Positions 36,462-45,749 of a DNA stretch of 64,000 nt are shown here, piece by piece (within the stretch, counting starts at the first letter, position 1; every line of letters begins with the position of its first letter). The DNA comes from Rhizobium leguminosarum (lineage in GTDB: Bacteria; Pseudomonadota; Alphaproteobacteria; Rhizobiales; Rhizobiaceae). The stretch covers positions 806,001 through 870,000 of the forward strand of contig NZ_CP016287.1 of NCBI RefSeq assembly GCF_001679785.1, in the 5' to 3' direction. The notes beneath the pieces were generated by a model. That model searched no databases. It saw only the letters and a program-made list of their open reading frames with translations, and was not told the origin of the DNA. Both the position numbers and the translations under genes were made by a program.

Positions 36462-36510
36462 GCCTGCCGAAGGCCATCTTTAAGCGGTCCACTAAGAACC
36501 TTCGGCAGGC
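36462..36510. repeat. Perfect 12-base inverted repeat
   Basis: GCCTGCCGAAGG and CCTTCGGCAGGC are separated by 25 bases. It could be the ends of a small miniature element, a decayed terminal repeat pair or a regulatory dyad; no flanking target duplication was seen. Confidence 0.5.
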
Positions 36511-37090
36511 GACTGCGCGGCTCTCGAATGGGGCGTTCTCCATAGACTTCAGATGATGTGCATCTCGGCAAGATCGCCGCCGTTAAACTTGTGTCGTGGC
36601 GGATACAGGCGTAAAATCATTCCTTTAGCGTAATCGTTTTATCAGCGGGTTATCACCTAACCGGCAGCGTGACGTCTTGCCTATTCCGGCGGGTTCTGTC
36701 AGCTCTTGTCGTCTGGGCGACAATCTGCGCTGGATGGGAACGATCGATAATGCATTCAACGGGTTGGTCTTTTTGACGCCTGCCACGCCCGAATTCGGAC
36801 TGCATCGGCTGCCGAAAGCCGCTGGTGTCGATGCCGATGCCGCACGGAAATCCACCGGCTCGGCGGCAAGCCGCTTCACTATAAATTATAGTCACCTAAT
36901 ATACAGGCATACTCCGCTCATCCAGACCGTCTGCTGGCCCTGGTGAAGCCCTGCGGCGGAGGATGCATGACGACTGACAAGACTGGCAGAGTGCACCAAT
37001 CCGGCACCCGCGCGGATCGCCATCAGGCTGGCATCTCAGAGCGGCCAAGAAGGGCATGTCGAAACAGCCAGATCGAACAATGGGAGCAGC

Positions 37091-38092
37091 ATGACTGAAA
37101 ATAGCCCTCCCCCATTTTCATTTCGATTCAGTGGTTCGTCCTTCGACAACATGGTCGAAACGCTGGGCGGCGCTTTTGGCGCATTCGATGCCGAGCCCGT
37201 CGGCCGCGCCCAGGACTTCCATTGGGGACTGGATTTCTCCGTCTGTGACAAAGCCGTCCTGCTTACGGGTTATCACGAGGCGGAGTTCCAGTTCAATATC
37301 GAGCCGACCGTCGATACGTCGGAGTATCTGTCGATCGTCGTGCCGCGCAGCGGCGGCATGGGGGTAACCTATGGATCGTCCCGCATCGCCGAGGCCGGGC
37401 AAGGAAAATTGCTTCTCTATAACAATTTCGAACCTAACAGCGTCATCATGCATGGGCAATCGAACGTGATCGACGAGTTGCTGATCAACTGGCCTGTCAT
37501 CCTGCAGACGATCGGCCAGACGTTCGAGATGCCGTTCAGCGGCTCCCTCGACCTGCTGCCCGAACTGGATCTGTCCAAGCCGGAAGGGCGCCTTATCAGC
37601 AATCTCACGGAAACGATCATCTCGGGTATGCGCGACGATGGCCCCTTGCTGCAGTCGCCGATCGCCATGGCGCATATGACGCAGGCGCTGGCCGATCTGG
37701 TCGTGCGCCTGGTGCCGCACCGGCTGTCGCATTTCCTGGAGAATGGCCCCGCCCTGATCGCCCCCCGGCATGTCCGCAGAGCGATCGAATTCATGCACGC
37801 CAATATCGATCAACCGATCACCATGACGAAGGTGGCCGAAGCGGCCGGCGTATCCAGCCGGGCGCTCGAAACCGGTTTTCGCGCGTTCAGAGGAACCTCT
37901 CCCGCCGCCTATCTGCTGACGCTTCGTCTGCGCGCCGCGCGCCAGGATCTGCTCGATCCCGAGAGCAAGGAGACCATGAAGGCCATCTGCCTCAAATGGG
38001 GCTTCTTTCATTTCGGCCGGTTTTCCGCAGTCTATAAGACCACGTACGGAGAATACCCCTCCGACACCAGGAAACGCGTGATCCGTCGATAG
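37091..38092 (+). CDS. AraC family transcriptional regulator
   Basis: A 333-residue AraC regulator. The N-terminal part is a probable cupin-like ligand domain (YLSIVVPRSGGMGVTYGSS, GKLLLYNNFEPNSVIMHGQ). The C-terminal double helix-turn-helix is VRRAIEFMHANIDQPITMTKVAEAAGVSSRALETGFRAF with HFGRFSAVYKTTYGEYPSDTR. GGAG is 4 bases before the ATG. It resembles AraC-family 'cupin_6'-type regulators of aromatic-oxygenase operons. The adjacent genes are convergent, so its target is not obvious. Confidence 0.9.
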   Translation: MTENSPPPFSFRFSGSSFDNMVETLGGAFGAFDAEPVGRAQDFHWGLDFSVCDKAVLLTGYHEAEFQFNIEPTVDTSEYLSIVVPRSGGMGVTYGSSRIAEAGQGKLLLYNNFEPNSVIMHGQSNVIDELLINWPVILQTIGQTFEMPFSGSLDLLPELDLSKPEGRLISNLTETIISGMRDDGPLLQSPIAMAHMTQALADLVVRLVPHRLSHFLENGPALIAPRHVRRAIEFMHANIDQPITMTKVAEAAGVSSRALETGFRAFRGTSPAAYLLTLRLRAARQDLLDPESKETMKAICLKWGFFHFGRFSAVYKTTYGEYPSDTRKRVIRR

Positions 38093-38118
38093 CGGCCGTG
38101 GCTTGCGGTGCAGGGTGT

Positions 38119-38403
38119 TTACACCTCGTCCCGCGGCGGCAACATGTAATGCACTCGCATTGTCCTCAGATCGCGCTTCACGATCCGCAGCAGCCCTTCG
38201 CGTTCCGCCAGGACGTTGAGTTCCCTGAGCACGAGAGAATGCGCGATCCCCAGCTTGCGCGCAAAGGCGCGGCTGTCACCCGCAATCCCCAGTTCCGCGG
38301 CGACAAGGAGACCGGCCTGTATGGATGTCAGCCTGATATCCCTGCCTTGCGCCGCGGCGACGAGGGCAAGAAAGCGATCGACGTCGGAGCCTTCTTCGCT
38401 CAC
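38119..38403 (-). CDS. Small winged-helix-like protein coupled to YdeP-type oxidoreductase
   Basis: A 94-residue protein: 'TSIQAGLLVAAELGIAGDSRAFARKLGIAHSLVLRELNVLAEREGLLRIVKRD' reads as a winged helix of the MarR type with little else. Its ATG overlaps the stop region of the molybdopterin oxidoreductase gene by 4 bases, so translation is coupled. It may regulate its own operon. I do not recognise a named family. Confidence 0.7.
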   Translation of the reverse strand: MSEEGSDVDRFLALVAAAQGRDIRLTSIQAGLLVAAELGIAGDSRAFARKLGIAHSLVLRELNVLAEREGLLRIVKRDLRTMRVHYMLPPRDEV

Positions 38404-40694
38404 GCGGCTTTTCGCCGGCGGAAGGAAACCATGATGGATTTCGAGGTGGGCGTATCGCTTTCCGTACCTGCGCTGCCGAGCGGCACGAGCACGTTCAGTT
38501 CAGGATAGTAACCCGCGATGCTTCCACGCGGAATGTCATAGGGCACAAAGCGGAAATTCTCAGCGATGCGCTCGATACCGTCATCATGCTCGCCGACCAC
38601 GTCGATCCGGTCACCGGCCTCGGCATTCATCGCCTCCAGGTCGGCTGGATGAATGAAGATGACCTGCCGCTCCCCGTAAACGCCGCGGTATCGGTCATCG
38701 AGACCGTAGACCGTCGTGTTGTATTGATCGTGCGAGCGGAACGTCTGCAGGGCGAAACGCCCCTCGCCCTTTCGCGCCCGCTGATGCACCGTCTCCTCCG
38801 GAAGCGCTTCGCAAGAAAATGATGCCTTGCCTGCCGGCGTATCCCACTCCCGATGGGCGGCGGTGTTGCGCAGGTGGAAACCGCGCGGCTTGCGCAGGCG
38901 CTTATTGTAGTTTTCGAAGCCTGGAATGGTCGCCTCGATATGATCGCGGATGCGGTCGTGGTCGTCGGCAAGCTCTGCCCAGTCGACCAAGGCGGAGCCG
39001 ACCGTCGCTTGTGCAATGCCGGCTATGATGGCGACTTCCGAGAGGAGATGCGGCGAGGCCGGACGATTGATGCCGGCAGAACCATGCACCATGCTCATCG
39101 AATCCTCGACACTCACCAGCTGGGAGTTGCCCGCCGCGTTCAGATCCATCTCGGTGCGTCCGAGGCACGGCAGGATGAAGGCCGTCTCGCCGGGCATGAG
39201 ATGCGAATGATTGGGTTTGGTCGCGATATGCACCGTCAGCTTCAGCCGCCGCAGCGCCTTTTCAACGAGTGCGCTGTCGGGCGTGGCGCGGGCGAAATTG
39301 CCGCCAAGCCCGATGAAGGCCTCAGCCGAGCCGTCGAGCATTGCTCCGATCGCGGCAAGGACATTGTGGCCATGTTCGCGGGGAACGGTGAAGCGGAAGT
39401 GATTCTCCAGCGCATCGAGGAAATCATCCGATGGCTTTTCGTTGATGCCGACGGTGCGGTCGCCCTGCACGTTAGAATGGCCGCGGACCGGGCAAAGGCC
39501 GGCCCCCGGCCGGCCGATATTGCCGCGCAGGAACATGAAATTGGCGATCTCGCGGATCGTCGCCACGGAATGCAGATGCTGGGTCACACCCATCGCCCAG
39601 GTGCAGATCACCCGCTCTGCGTTGATATAGACATCGGCAGCCCGTTCGATCTCCTGCCGGCTCAGTCCCGACTGGTCCTCGATCTCGGCCCAGTTCGTCG
39701 CCTCGACCGCTGCCCGGTATTCTGCAAAACCCGCGCAGTGTTCGGCGAGAAATGCGTGGTCGAGAATGGAGGGCAGGCCGGCGGCGACCGCTGCGTCTTC
39801 CGCGGCCAGCACGGCCTTTGCCATCCCGCGCACCGCGGCCATGTCGCCGCCGAGCTGTGGCTGCAGATAAAGGCTGGCGATATCCGTCGAACCGCCGCGC
39901 AGCATCTCGACCTTGTTCTGCGGGTCGGAGAAGCGCTCCAGGCCGCGTTCGCGGATGGGATTGAAGACGACGACGCGCGCGCCGCGGATCGCCGCCCGGC
40001 GCAAGTCGCCGAGCATCCTCGGATGGTTGGTGCCCGGGTTCTGCCCGATCACGAAGATCGCGTCGGCCTCTTCGAAATCCTCCAGCAGCACGGTACCCTT
40101 GCCCACACCGACCGCCTGACGCATGGCGATGCCGCTCGCCTCGTGGCACATGTTGGAGCAATCGGGAAAATTGTTGGTGCCGTAGACGCGCACGAACAGC
40201 TGATACAGGAAGGCGGCCTCGTTGCTCGCCCGGCCCGACGTGTAGAATTCCCCCCGGTTGGGACTATCGAGACCCCTCAGAATGCTGCTGATCTCGGCAA
40301 AAGCATCCTCCCATGCGACCGGCAGGTAACGGTCGCTCGCCGCATCGTAGCGCATCGGATGGGTCAGACGCCCGTTGAGTTCCAGTTCATAATCCGTCAA
40401 CTGGCGAAGCTGCGATACAGTCTTTTCCGCGAAGAAGGCGGGCGTTGCCCGTTTCTCCGTTGCCTCCCAGGCGACGGCCTTCACGCCGTTCTCGCAGAAC
40501 TCGAACGACGATCCGTGCTCCGGGTCGCCCCAGGCGCAGCCCGGGCAATCGAACCCATCCGGCTGGTTCGCCTTCAGCATCGTCCGCGCCGCTGAAATGG
40601 GCATGCCGCTTTGAAGCAAACGCTTGCCGCAGCTCTTCAAAGCGCCCCAGCCGCCGGCGGCCGCCGATTTTTTACCAATGAATTTTGTGTCCAT
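38400..40694 (-). CDS. FdhF/YdeP family molybdopterin oxidoreductase
   Basis: A 764-residue protein of the formate-dehydrogenase-like YdeP family, of uncertain substrate; E. coli YdeP is linked to acid resistance. Signatures are DGFDCPGCAWGDPEHGSSFEFCENG near 47-69, GEFYTSGRASNEAAFLYQLFVR, CSNMCHEASG, VIGQNPGTNHPRML and RGHSNVQGDRTVG. The C-terminal domain (GDRIDVVGEHDDG) is the molybdopterin dinucleotide-binding fold. The N-terminal cysteines are too few for a normal 4Fe-4S site. AAGGG lies 3 bases before the ATG. Confidence 0.92.
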   Translation of the reverse strand: MDTKFIGKKSAAAGGWGALKSCGKRLLQSGMPISAARTMLKANQPDGFDCPGCAWGDPEHGSSFEFCENGVKAVAWEATEKRATPAFFAEKTVSQLRQLTDYELELNGRLTHPMRYDAASDRYLPVAWEDAFAEISSILRGLDSPNRGEFYTSGRASNEAAFLYQLFVRVYGTNNFPDCSNMCHEASGIAMRQAVGVGKGTVLLEDFEEADAIFVIGQNPGTNHPRMLGDLRRAAIRGARVVVFNPIRERGLERFSDPQNKVEMLRGGSTDIASLYLQPQLGGDMAAVRGMAKAVLAAEDAAVAAGLPSILDHAFLAEHCAGFAEYRAAVEATNWAEIEDQSGLSRQEIERAADVYINAERVICTWAMGVTQHLHSVATIREIANFMFLRGNIGRPGAGLCPVRGHSNVQGDRTVGINEKPSDDFLDALENHFRFTVPREHGHNVLAAIGAMLDGSAEAFIGLGGNFARATPDSALVEKALRRLKLTVHIATKPNHSHLMPGETAFILPCLGRTEMDLNAAGNSQLVSVEDSMSMVHGSAGINRPASPHLLSEVAIIAGIAQATVGSALVDWAELADDHDRIRDHIEATIPGFENYNKRLRKPRGFHLRNTAAHREWDTPAGKASFSCEALPEETVHQRARKGEGRFALQTFRSHDQYNTTVYGLDDRYRGVYGERQVIFIHPADLEAMNAEAGDRIDVVGEHDDGIERIAENFRFVPYDIPRGSIAGYYPELNVLVPLGSAGTESDTPTSKSIMVSFRRRKAA

Positions 40695-40770
40695 GCGCCC
40701 TTATTGTCGAAGCGGGGAAAACATCAAGGGCGCACGAGCGATGGCTCGATAGGAAAAACCTATCAAGGAT

Positions 40771-42699
40771 CTAGCCGACGTCCTTCATGCCCTGCCGTTC
40801 CTCAGGCGAATGTGCCAGGATGCGATTGCGGCCTTGCGTCTTGGCGTCGTAGAGCGCGGCATCGGCCTCGGTCAGAAGGCGGCTCGGGTCGATCCTCAGG
40901 GTGGCTCCCGTCGCGCAGGATATGCCGATGCTGGCCGTCACCCGTCCGAATTCGCTGCCGGAATGAACGATATTTTGCTGGCTTAGGAGACGCGCGAATT
41001 GCTCGGCAACGATCATCGCCCCTTTCGCACTGGTAGCGGGGAGCAGAACCACGAATTCCTCTCCGCCGTAGCGTGCGACTATATCTGCCGGCCGGCTTAC
41101 GGACTGGCGCAGACACCTGCTGACGACACGCAGGCATTGGTCTCCGGCGGGATGACCATAGGTGTCGTTATAGGCCTTGAAGCGGTCGATATCGACCATC
41201 AGAAGGCTGAACGACGTGTTTTTCCTGGCGCTGCCTGCGGTCTCGCGCGCGAAAGCTTCGTCGAAGGCCCGGCGGTTGACCATGCCGGTGAGCCCATCGG
41301 TCTCGGCGAGATTCCTCAGTTGCTCCGCCGACAGCCTGAGGGCGATTTCCGCCTGCTTCGTCGCCGTGATGTCCGAGACAACGGCCATCGCCGTGCCGTC
41401 TTCCGCTAGCCTTGTCCGGATGCTGCGCCAGTCACCGTTGTGAAGCTGAACCTCTTCGTCCTTGTTGCTATGCAACGTAGCGCTGGCGGCCTTGATCCAC
41501 TCTTCGCGGTCATTGTCCGGGATACCGGTGCGCTCGCCCGTTTCCGCGACGCGGCGAAGGATGTCGCTGATATGCGCGCCAACCACGCGGGCGTCCCCGG
41601 ATAGCGGAAAGGCGGTGCGATACTGATCGTTGCAAAAAACGAGGAAACCCTTGCTGTCGTACATGGCGATACCATCGGACATGCCGGCCATCGCATGTGA
41701 CAGCAGGTTCTTGCTCTTGCGCAATTCCCGCTCCAGGGCAGTCCGCTCCGTTACGTCACGCGTGACGCCGGCAAGGCCGATCACCCGTCCCTGCCTATCC
41801 TTCAGCGGCACCTTGGAGGCGAGCAGGTATCTGCCTTCGATGCGCTCGATGGAGTCGATCAGAGGCACCCCGGTGTCCATGACCTGCTGTTCGAGATAAT
41901 AAAATTCTTCGGCGAGCGGCCGCGACAGAAGATTGAAGTCCGACAATCCGGTCATCTCCGCCGTCGTCTTGAACCGATAAAGGCGGGTCATATTCTCATT
42001 GACGGTGATGAACCGGCTGTTTCGGTCCTTCACGTAGAGATAATCGGGCGACTGCGAAAACGCGGTCACCAATATGCTTCGCTCCAGCTCCCATTGTTGC
42101 GTCTTCAACAGAACGAAACCACACAGCACCGTCGCCAGGCAGTTCAATATTGTCATCGGCAGACCGATGATGGCCAGTACGCGGGCGTGCACCAGGGTGG
42201 GAAGCACCGCCATCAAAACGATAAGCGCGCCGCCGAGCGCGAGGCTCAGCAGCGCAACGTCCATGAGCTCGGGAGATCTCTTCCGGATCCAGACATTGGC
42301 AGCCAGGCCGATACCGGTCGCGACAGCAATTGCGATCAGACCGTCGATCATTGCCGTGCCGCCGACACAAAAGCGGAAGACCATTGCCAGCGACGCCGCA
42401 AAGGCCGCCGCGATCGGTCCGCCAAACATGCCCGCCAAAGCAAGCGGCGAAAAGCGGATGTCGATATAAATGCCGGGATTGAATTCGACGGCCAGCAATA
42501 TGGATCCGATGGAGGCACCGCCGGCTATGATTCCGAAGGCGATTTTTTCCTGTGTGACCGAACGACGTTGAAATTGGATCGAGAAATGCGCCCAGAGCGA
42601 AATCGCCAGGCACACGAATGACAGGTTGCCACCGAATTGCGTCCAGATGCCATTCACCGCGTTGGATCCACCTTCCAATACATGTACCGAACCAATCAT
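40771..42699 (-). CDS. Membrane diguanylate cyclase with 5TM-type sensor and PAS domains
   Basis: A 642-residue protein with a five- or six-helix N-terminal sensor resembling the 5TMR-LYT module ('DIRFSPLALAGMFGGPIAAAFAASLAM' with neighbouring helices). A PAS/PAC domain (LYVKDRNSRFITVNENMTRLY, GLAGVTRDVTERTALERELR), a second PAS (GMSDGIAMYDSKGFLVFCNDQY) and a C-terminal GGDEF follow. The active site is GGEEF at 545-549 and an RxxD inhibitory site (RPAD) lies upstream, so product feedback is likely. The ATG at 42699 has no obvious ribosome site. Signal unknown. Confidence 0.9.
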   Translation of the reverse strand: MIGSVHVLEGGSNAVNGIWTQFGGNLSFVCLAISLWAHFSIQFQRRSVTQEKIAFGIIAGGASIGSILLAVEFNPGIYIDIRFSPLALAGMFGGPIAAAFAASLAMVFRFCVGGTAMIDGLIAIAVATGIGLAANVWIRKRSPELMDVALLSLALGGALIVLMAVLPTLVHARVLAIIGLPMTILNCLATVLCGFVLLKTQQWELERSILVTAFSQSPDYLYVKDRNSRFITVNENMTRLYRFKTTAEMTGLSDFNLLSRPLAEEFYYLEQQVMDTGVPLIDSIERIEGRYLLASKVPLKDRQGRVIGLAGVTRDVTERTALERELRKSKNLLSHAMAGMSDGIAMYDSKGFLVFCNDQYRTAFPLSGDARVVGAHISDILRRVAETGERTGIPDNDREEWIKAASATLHSNKDEEVQLHNGDWRSIRTRLAEDGTAMAVVSDITATKQAEIALRLSAEQLRNLAETDGLTGMVNRRAFDEAFARETAGSARKNTSFSLLMVDIDRFKAYNDTYGHPAGDQCLRVVSRCLRQSVSRPADIVARYGGEEFVVLLPATSAKGAMIVAEQFARLLSQQNIVHSGSEFGRVTASIGISCATGATLRIDPSRLLTEADAALYDAKTQGRNRILAHSPEERQGMKDVG

Positions 42700-43127
42700 A
42701 GGGCAACAGTGGTTTGAGCTTCGTTAAATCGCGGGCCCGTCAGGCTTTATTCGTCAGCAGTTGCGTCTCCAGGCCGGTCTGCAGCAATGCGACGACAGGA
42801 AAGCGGGCGTCCGCCGCGACAATGAGCTATGGGCAGAGAGGCCCGCTGCCAGATTTGACGACATCAGAAATACGCGAAACCGGAATTGAAAGGTCATGCC
42901 CGAGGACGGCAGGAGACATCATGTCCGCAATACCCTGCGGTTCAACGGCTAACAGCCTATGCATAAGGCATGTTTAACAACGGCATCCTCTGCGTCGGGA
43001 CATGGAGCCTGATGACACAATATAGCGTTATCCGGATAAGCCTGCGCAATCGGGCCATTCGTTGCGAGCAGCCATCCCGTGCGTCGGCAGCCGCGGCTGC
43101 CGACGGCATCGTCCAACACTTCTTCGA
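42700..43127. other. Intergenic gap before the phenylpropanoid operon
   Basis: About 430 bases between the GGDEF gene start and the calB stop. No gene is convincing. It contains a perfect 24-base palindrome at 43082-43105, annotated separately, and the GGDEF promoter. Confidence 0.5.
43082..43105 (-). terminator. Perfect 24-base palindrome downstream of calB
   Basis: CGTCGGCAGCCG followed by its exact reverse complement, with no spacer, 22 bases after the calB stop. It is GC-rich and terminator-like for the minus-strand operon, but no U-run follows. Confidence 0.45.
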
Positions 43128-44567
43128 CTACTTGCAGATCGCCGCCGCCAAAAAACCACGCATCGCATCGCCGTAGGGCGGCCGCATCATGTATTCCGCT
43201 TCCACCATCCTGCTCTGGTGATAGACGGCGCGCGGATGCGAGAAGGCGAGGAAGCCAAACTTGCCGTGATAGGCACCCATGCCCGAATGGCCGACACCAC
43301 CGAAGGGCAGGCCTTCCGCCGTGACGTGGCTCATGCAGTCGTTGACCGTCACCCCGCCGGAGGTCGTATTGTCGAGGACGCGGGCCTCCTCCTGCTGATC
43401 CTGGCTGAAGTAATAGAGAGCGAGCGGGCGCGGCCTGGCATTGATACGATCGATGACGTTGGCGATATCGCGATAGGGAAGGACCGGCAGCACGGGTCCA
43501 AAGATTTCCTCCTGCAGCACGCGCATGTCTTCGGTGGGATCGAGGATCAGGGTCGGAGGCATTCGGTGGGCCGATTGCTGGGAAAAATTCTCTGCCGCCG
43601 GGTTGATCTCGACGATCCTCGCGCCCTTGGCCCTGGCATCGTCGATCAGGCCCTGGATGCGGGCGTGATGGCGGGCATTGACGATCGAGGTGTAATCAGG
43701 ATTTTCCTTCAGCGCCGGATACATCGCGCCGACCGCCGCGACCGCGTGCCCGGCAAAGGCCTCGACGCTTTCCTCGGGCACATAGACATGATCCGGCGCC
43801 AGGCAGATCTGGCCGGCGTTCAGCGTCTTGACGGTCATGACGCGGCGCGCCGCGTCTGCGAGGTCAGCCGAGCGGCCGATGATGACGGGCGACTTGCCGC
43901 CGAGCTCAAGCGTCAGCGGCGTCAGGTTTTCCGCCGCCGCGCGCATGACGTGATGGGCGACTGCGGTCCCGCCGGTGAAGATCAGATGGTCGAAGGCAAG
44001 TGATGTAAAGGCCGTGCCTGTCGCCGGTCCCCCCTGAACAACGGCGATTTCCGTTTCGTCGAAGGCGCCGGCAATGAGCTCCGCCATCAAGGCGGCCGAG
44101 GCCGGCGTCACCTCCGACGGCTTGATCATGGCGCGGTTGCCGGCGGCAAGAATACCGGCAAGCGGCGCCAGGGCGAGCTGATAGGGGAAATTCCACGGGC
44201 TCAGAATTCCGACAACTCCCTTCGGCTGATAGACCACTTCGGCCACCGCGTCCGGGAACAATGCCTCGTGCTGCTCGGGCTTCAGCCATTCGACCAGATG
44301 GGCCTTTGCATATTTGAGCGAGCCGACGCAGGTAAAGACGTCGAGAAGCAGGCTCGCCTCGACGCTGCGGCTGCCGAAATCCTCCGACAGGGCAGCGGCG
44401 ATCGCATCCTTATGGTCGACGAGAAGGGCGATGACGCGGTCGATACGATCGATGCGGGTGTCGATGCCCGGCGGCCCGTCCCTCAGGAAAGACGCCCTTT
44501 GCCGGTCAAGCAGCGCCTTCATGACATCGAAGCTGGTATCGGTGGCGATTGGGGTGACGGTGTTCAT
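43128..44567 (-). CDS. calB: Coniferyl aldehyde dehydrogenase
   Basis: NAD(P)-dependent aldehyde dehydrogenase of 479 residues that turns coniferaldehyde into ferulate. Family residues are E221 (LELGGKSPVII), catalytic C255 (NAGQICLAPDHV), SPWNFPYQLALAPL, EIFGPVLPVLPY and FGGVGHSGMGAYHGKFGFLAFSH; the last is typical of the coniferyl/short membrane-type ALDH group. A GGGAGG site precedes the ATG. It is the last gene of an operon with alcohol dehydrogenase, hydratase-lyase and CoA ligase genes, which supports the phenylpropanoid role. Confidence 0.88.
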   Translation of the reverse strand: MNTVTPIATDTSFDVMKALLDRQRASFLRDGPPGIDTRIDRIDRVIALLVDHKDAIAAALSEDFGSRSVEASLLLDVFTCVGSLKYAKAHLVEWLKPEQHEALFPDAVAEVVYQPKGVVGILSPWNFPYQLALAPLAGILAAGNRAMIKPSEVTPASAALMAELIAGAFDETEIAVVQGGPATGTAFTSLAFDHLIFTGGTAVAHHVMRAAAENLTPLTLELGGKSPVIIGRSADLADAARRVMTVKTLNAGQICLAPDHVYVPEESVEAFAGHAVAAVGAMYPALKENPDYTSIVNARHHARIQGLIDDARAKGARIVEINPAAENFSQQSAHRMPPTLILDPTEDMRVLQEEIFGPVLPVLPYRDIANVIDRINARPRPLALYYFSQDQQEEARVLDNTTSGGVTVNDCMSHVTAEGLPFGGVGHSGMGAYHGKFGFLAFSHPRAVYHQSRMVEAEYMMRPPYGDAMRGFLAAAICK

Positions 44568-44588
44568 TGTTTCCTCCCTTGAACGGTG

Positions 44589-45695
44589 TCAGACGGCCGG
44601 CTGACGCACGACCGGTTTCAGCACGATGCCCTTTTCCGAATCCTCCACCGCCTGGTTGATGTCGGCGAAATCATAGAAGGTGATGAGCCTGTCGAACGGG
44701 AAGCGGCCCTGCCGATGCAGGTCGATCAACAACGGGATCAGCACGTCGGGATTGGAATCGCCCTCGACGATGCCGCGGACCCGGCGCCCGCCGGACAGGA
44801 TATGGGTGAGGTCGAGCGTCAACGTCGCGCCATGGGGCGAGGCCCCGACGATGCCGCAGGTGCCGCGCGGCGCCAGCACCCGCACGCACTGGTCGATGAC
44901 GGCGGGCACGCCGGAGGCATCGATCGAATAATCGACGCCGGCGCCGGTCAGCGCCATGATGGCGGCAACCGCGTCGCTCGCCTTGCCGTTGACGATGTCG
45001 GTCGCGCCGAGTTCCGCCGCAAGTGCCAGCCGCGTCTCGTTGACGTCGACGGCGATGATCCGTGAAGCGCCGACGATCCGCGCGGCCATCACGGCGGCAA
45101 GACCAACGGAGCCCATGCCGAAAACTGCGAGCACTTTTCCCGGCTCGACCTTCAGCGCGTTCATGACCGCGCCGGCGCCGGTCTGGATGCCGCAGGCGAG
45201 CGGCCCGAGCAGCGCCAGATCCGCATCCTCAGGCACTTTCACGACATTGCGCTCATGGCACAGCGCGTGGCTGGCAAAGGAGGATTGGCCGAAAATATTG
45301 CCGTGAACCCGCTCTCCCTCGCATGAGAGCCCGCTCGAACCATCGGCGCGCGCACCGAAGAAGTTGCGCGGGAAGAATTCGTGGCAATAAGTCTCCTCGT
45401 GATCGTTGCAGCTCGGGCAATGACCACAGGAATTGAAGGTCATGACCACGTGATCGCCGGGCTTGACCTTGGCAACGCCCGGCCCGACACGCTCGACGAT
45501 GCCGGCGCCTTCATGGCCGAGCACGACCGGCTGCGGCACCGGCAGATGCTGGTCACGCATGACGATATCGGTGTGGCAAACCCCTGTCGCCACGACGCGA
45601 ACCAGGATTTCACCCTCGCGCGGCTCCTCCAGATCGAGCCTTTCCAGCGAAAACGGCGTATGGGGCGCACGCGCCACCGCGGCATGGATCTTCAT
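44589..45695 (-). CDS. Zinc-dependent aryl-alcohol dehydrogenase
   Basis: MDR-family alcohol dehydrogenase, 368 residues: catalytic zinc ligands in [12 protein letters not shown] and GHEGAGIV, structural zinc cysteines in [17 protein letters not shown], Rossmann [13 protein letters not shown]. It resembles AreB/XylB-type benzyl alcohol dehydrogenases and would oxidise coniferyl or vanillyl alcohol to the aldehyde. GGAGGAGG precedes the ATG. It lies 21 bases before calB and downstream of the feruloyl-CoA hydratase/lyase gene. Confidence 0.82.
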   Translation of the reverse strand: MKIHAAVARAPHTPFSLERLDLEEPREGEILVRVVATGVCHTDIVMRDQHLPVPQPVVLGHEGAGIVERVGPGVAKVKPGDHVVMTFNSCGHCPSCNDHEETYCHEFFPRNFFGARADGSSGLSCEGERVHGNIFGQSSFASHALCHERNVVKVPEDADLALLGPLACGIQTGAGAVMNALKVEPGKVLAVFGMGSVGLAAVMAARIVGASRIIAVDVNETRLALAAELGATDIVNGKASDAVAAIMALTGAGVDYSIDASGVPAVIDQCVRVLAPRGTCGIVGASPHGATLTLDLTHILSGGRRVRGIVEGDSNPDVLIPLLIDLHRQGRFPFDRLITFYDFADINQAVEDSEKGIVLKPVVRQPAV

Positions 45696-45749
45696 TGCTT
45701 CCTCCTCCCGATGATCGGCTCGCGAATGGCCCGGCGAGCCGGGCTCGTC

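Larger units (their letters stand above)
35798..37090. other. Gene-poor 1.3 kb gap
   Basis: No reading frame here has a convincing ribosome site together with family-like sequence. Candidate short frames on both strands overlap each other and look like chance openings. The stretch contains two perfect inverted repeats (36421-36446 and 36462-36510). It presumably holds the promoter of the AraC-type gene at 37091 and may contain decayed gene remnants, but I recognise none. Confidence 0.55.

Noticed and set aside
36165..36946. Short frames in the 1.3 kb gap
   Set aside because: They conflict with each other, have no clear start signals, and I could not match any to a family.
42714..43176. Short frames upstream of the GGDEF gene
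   Set aside because: They cross the palindrome and the end of calB and lack coding-like features.
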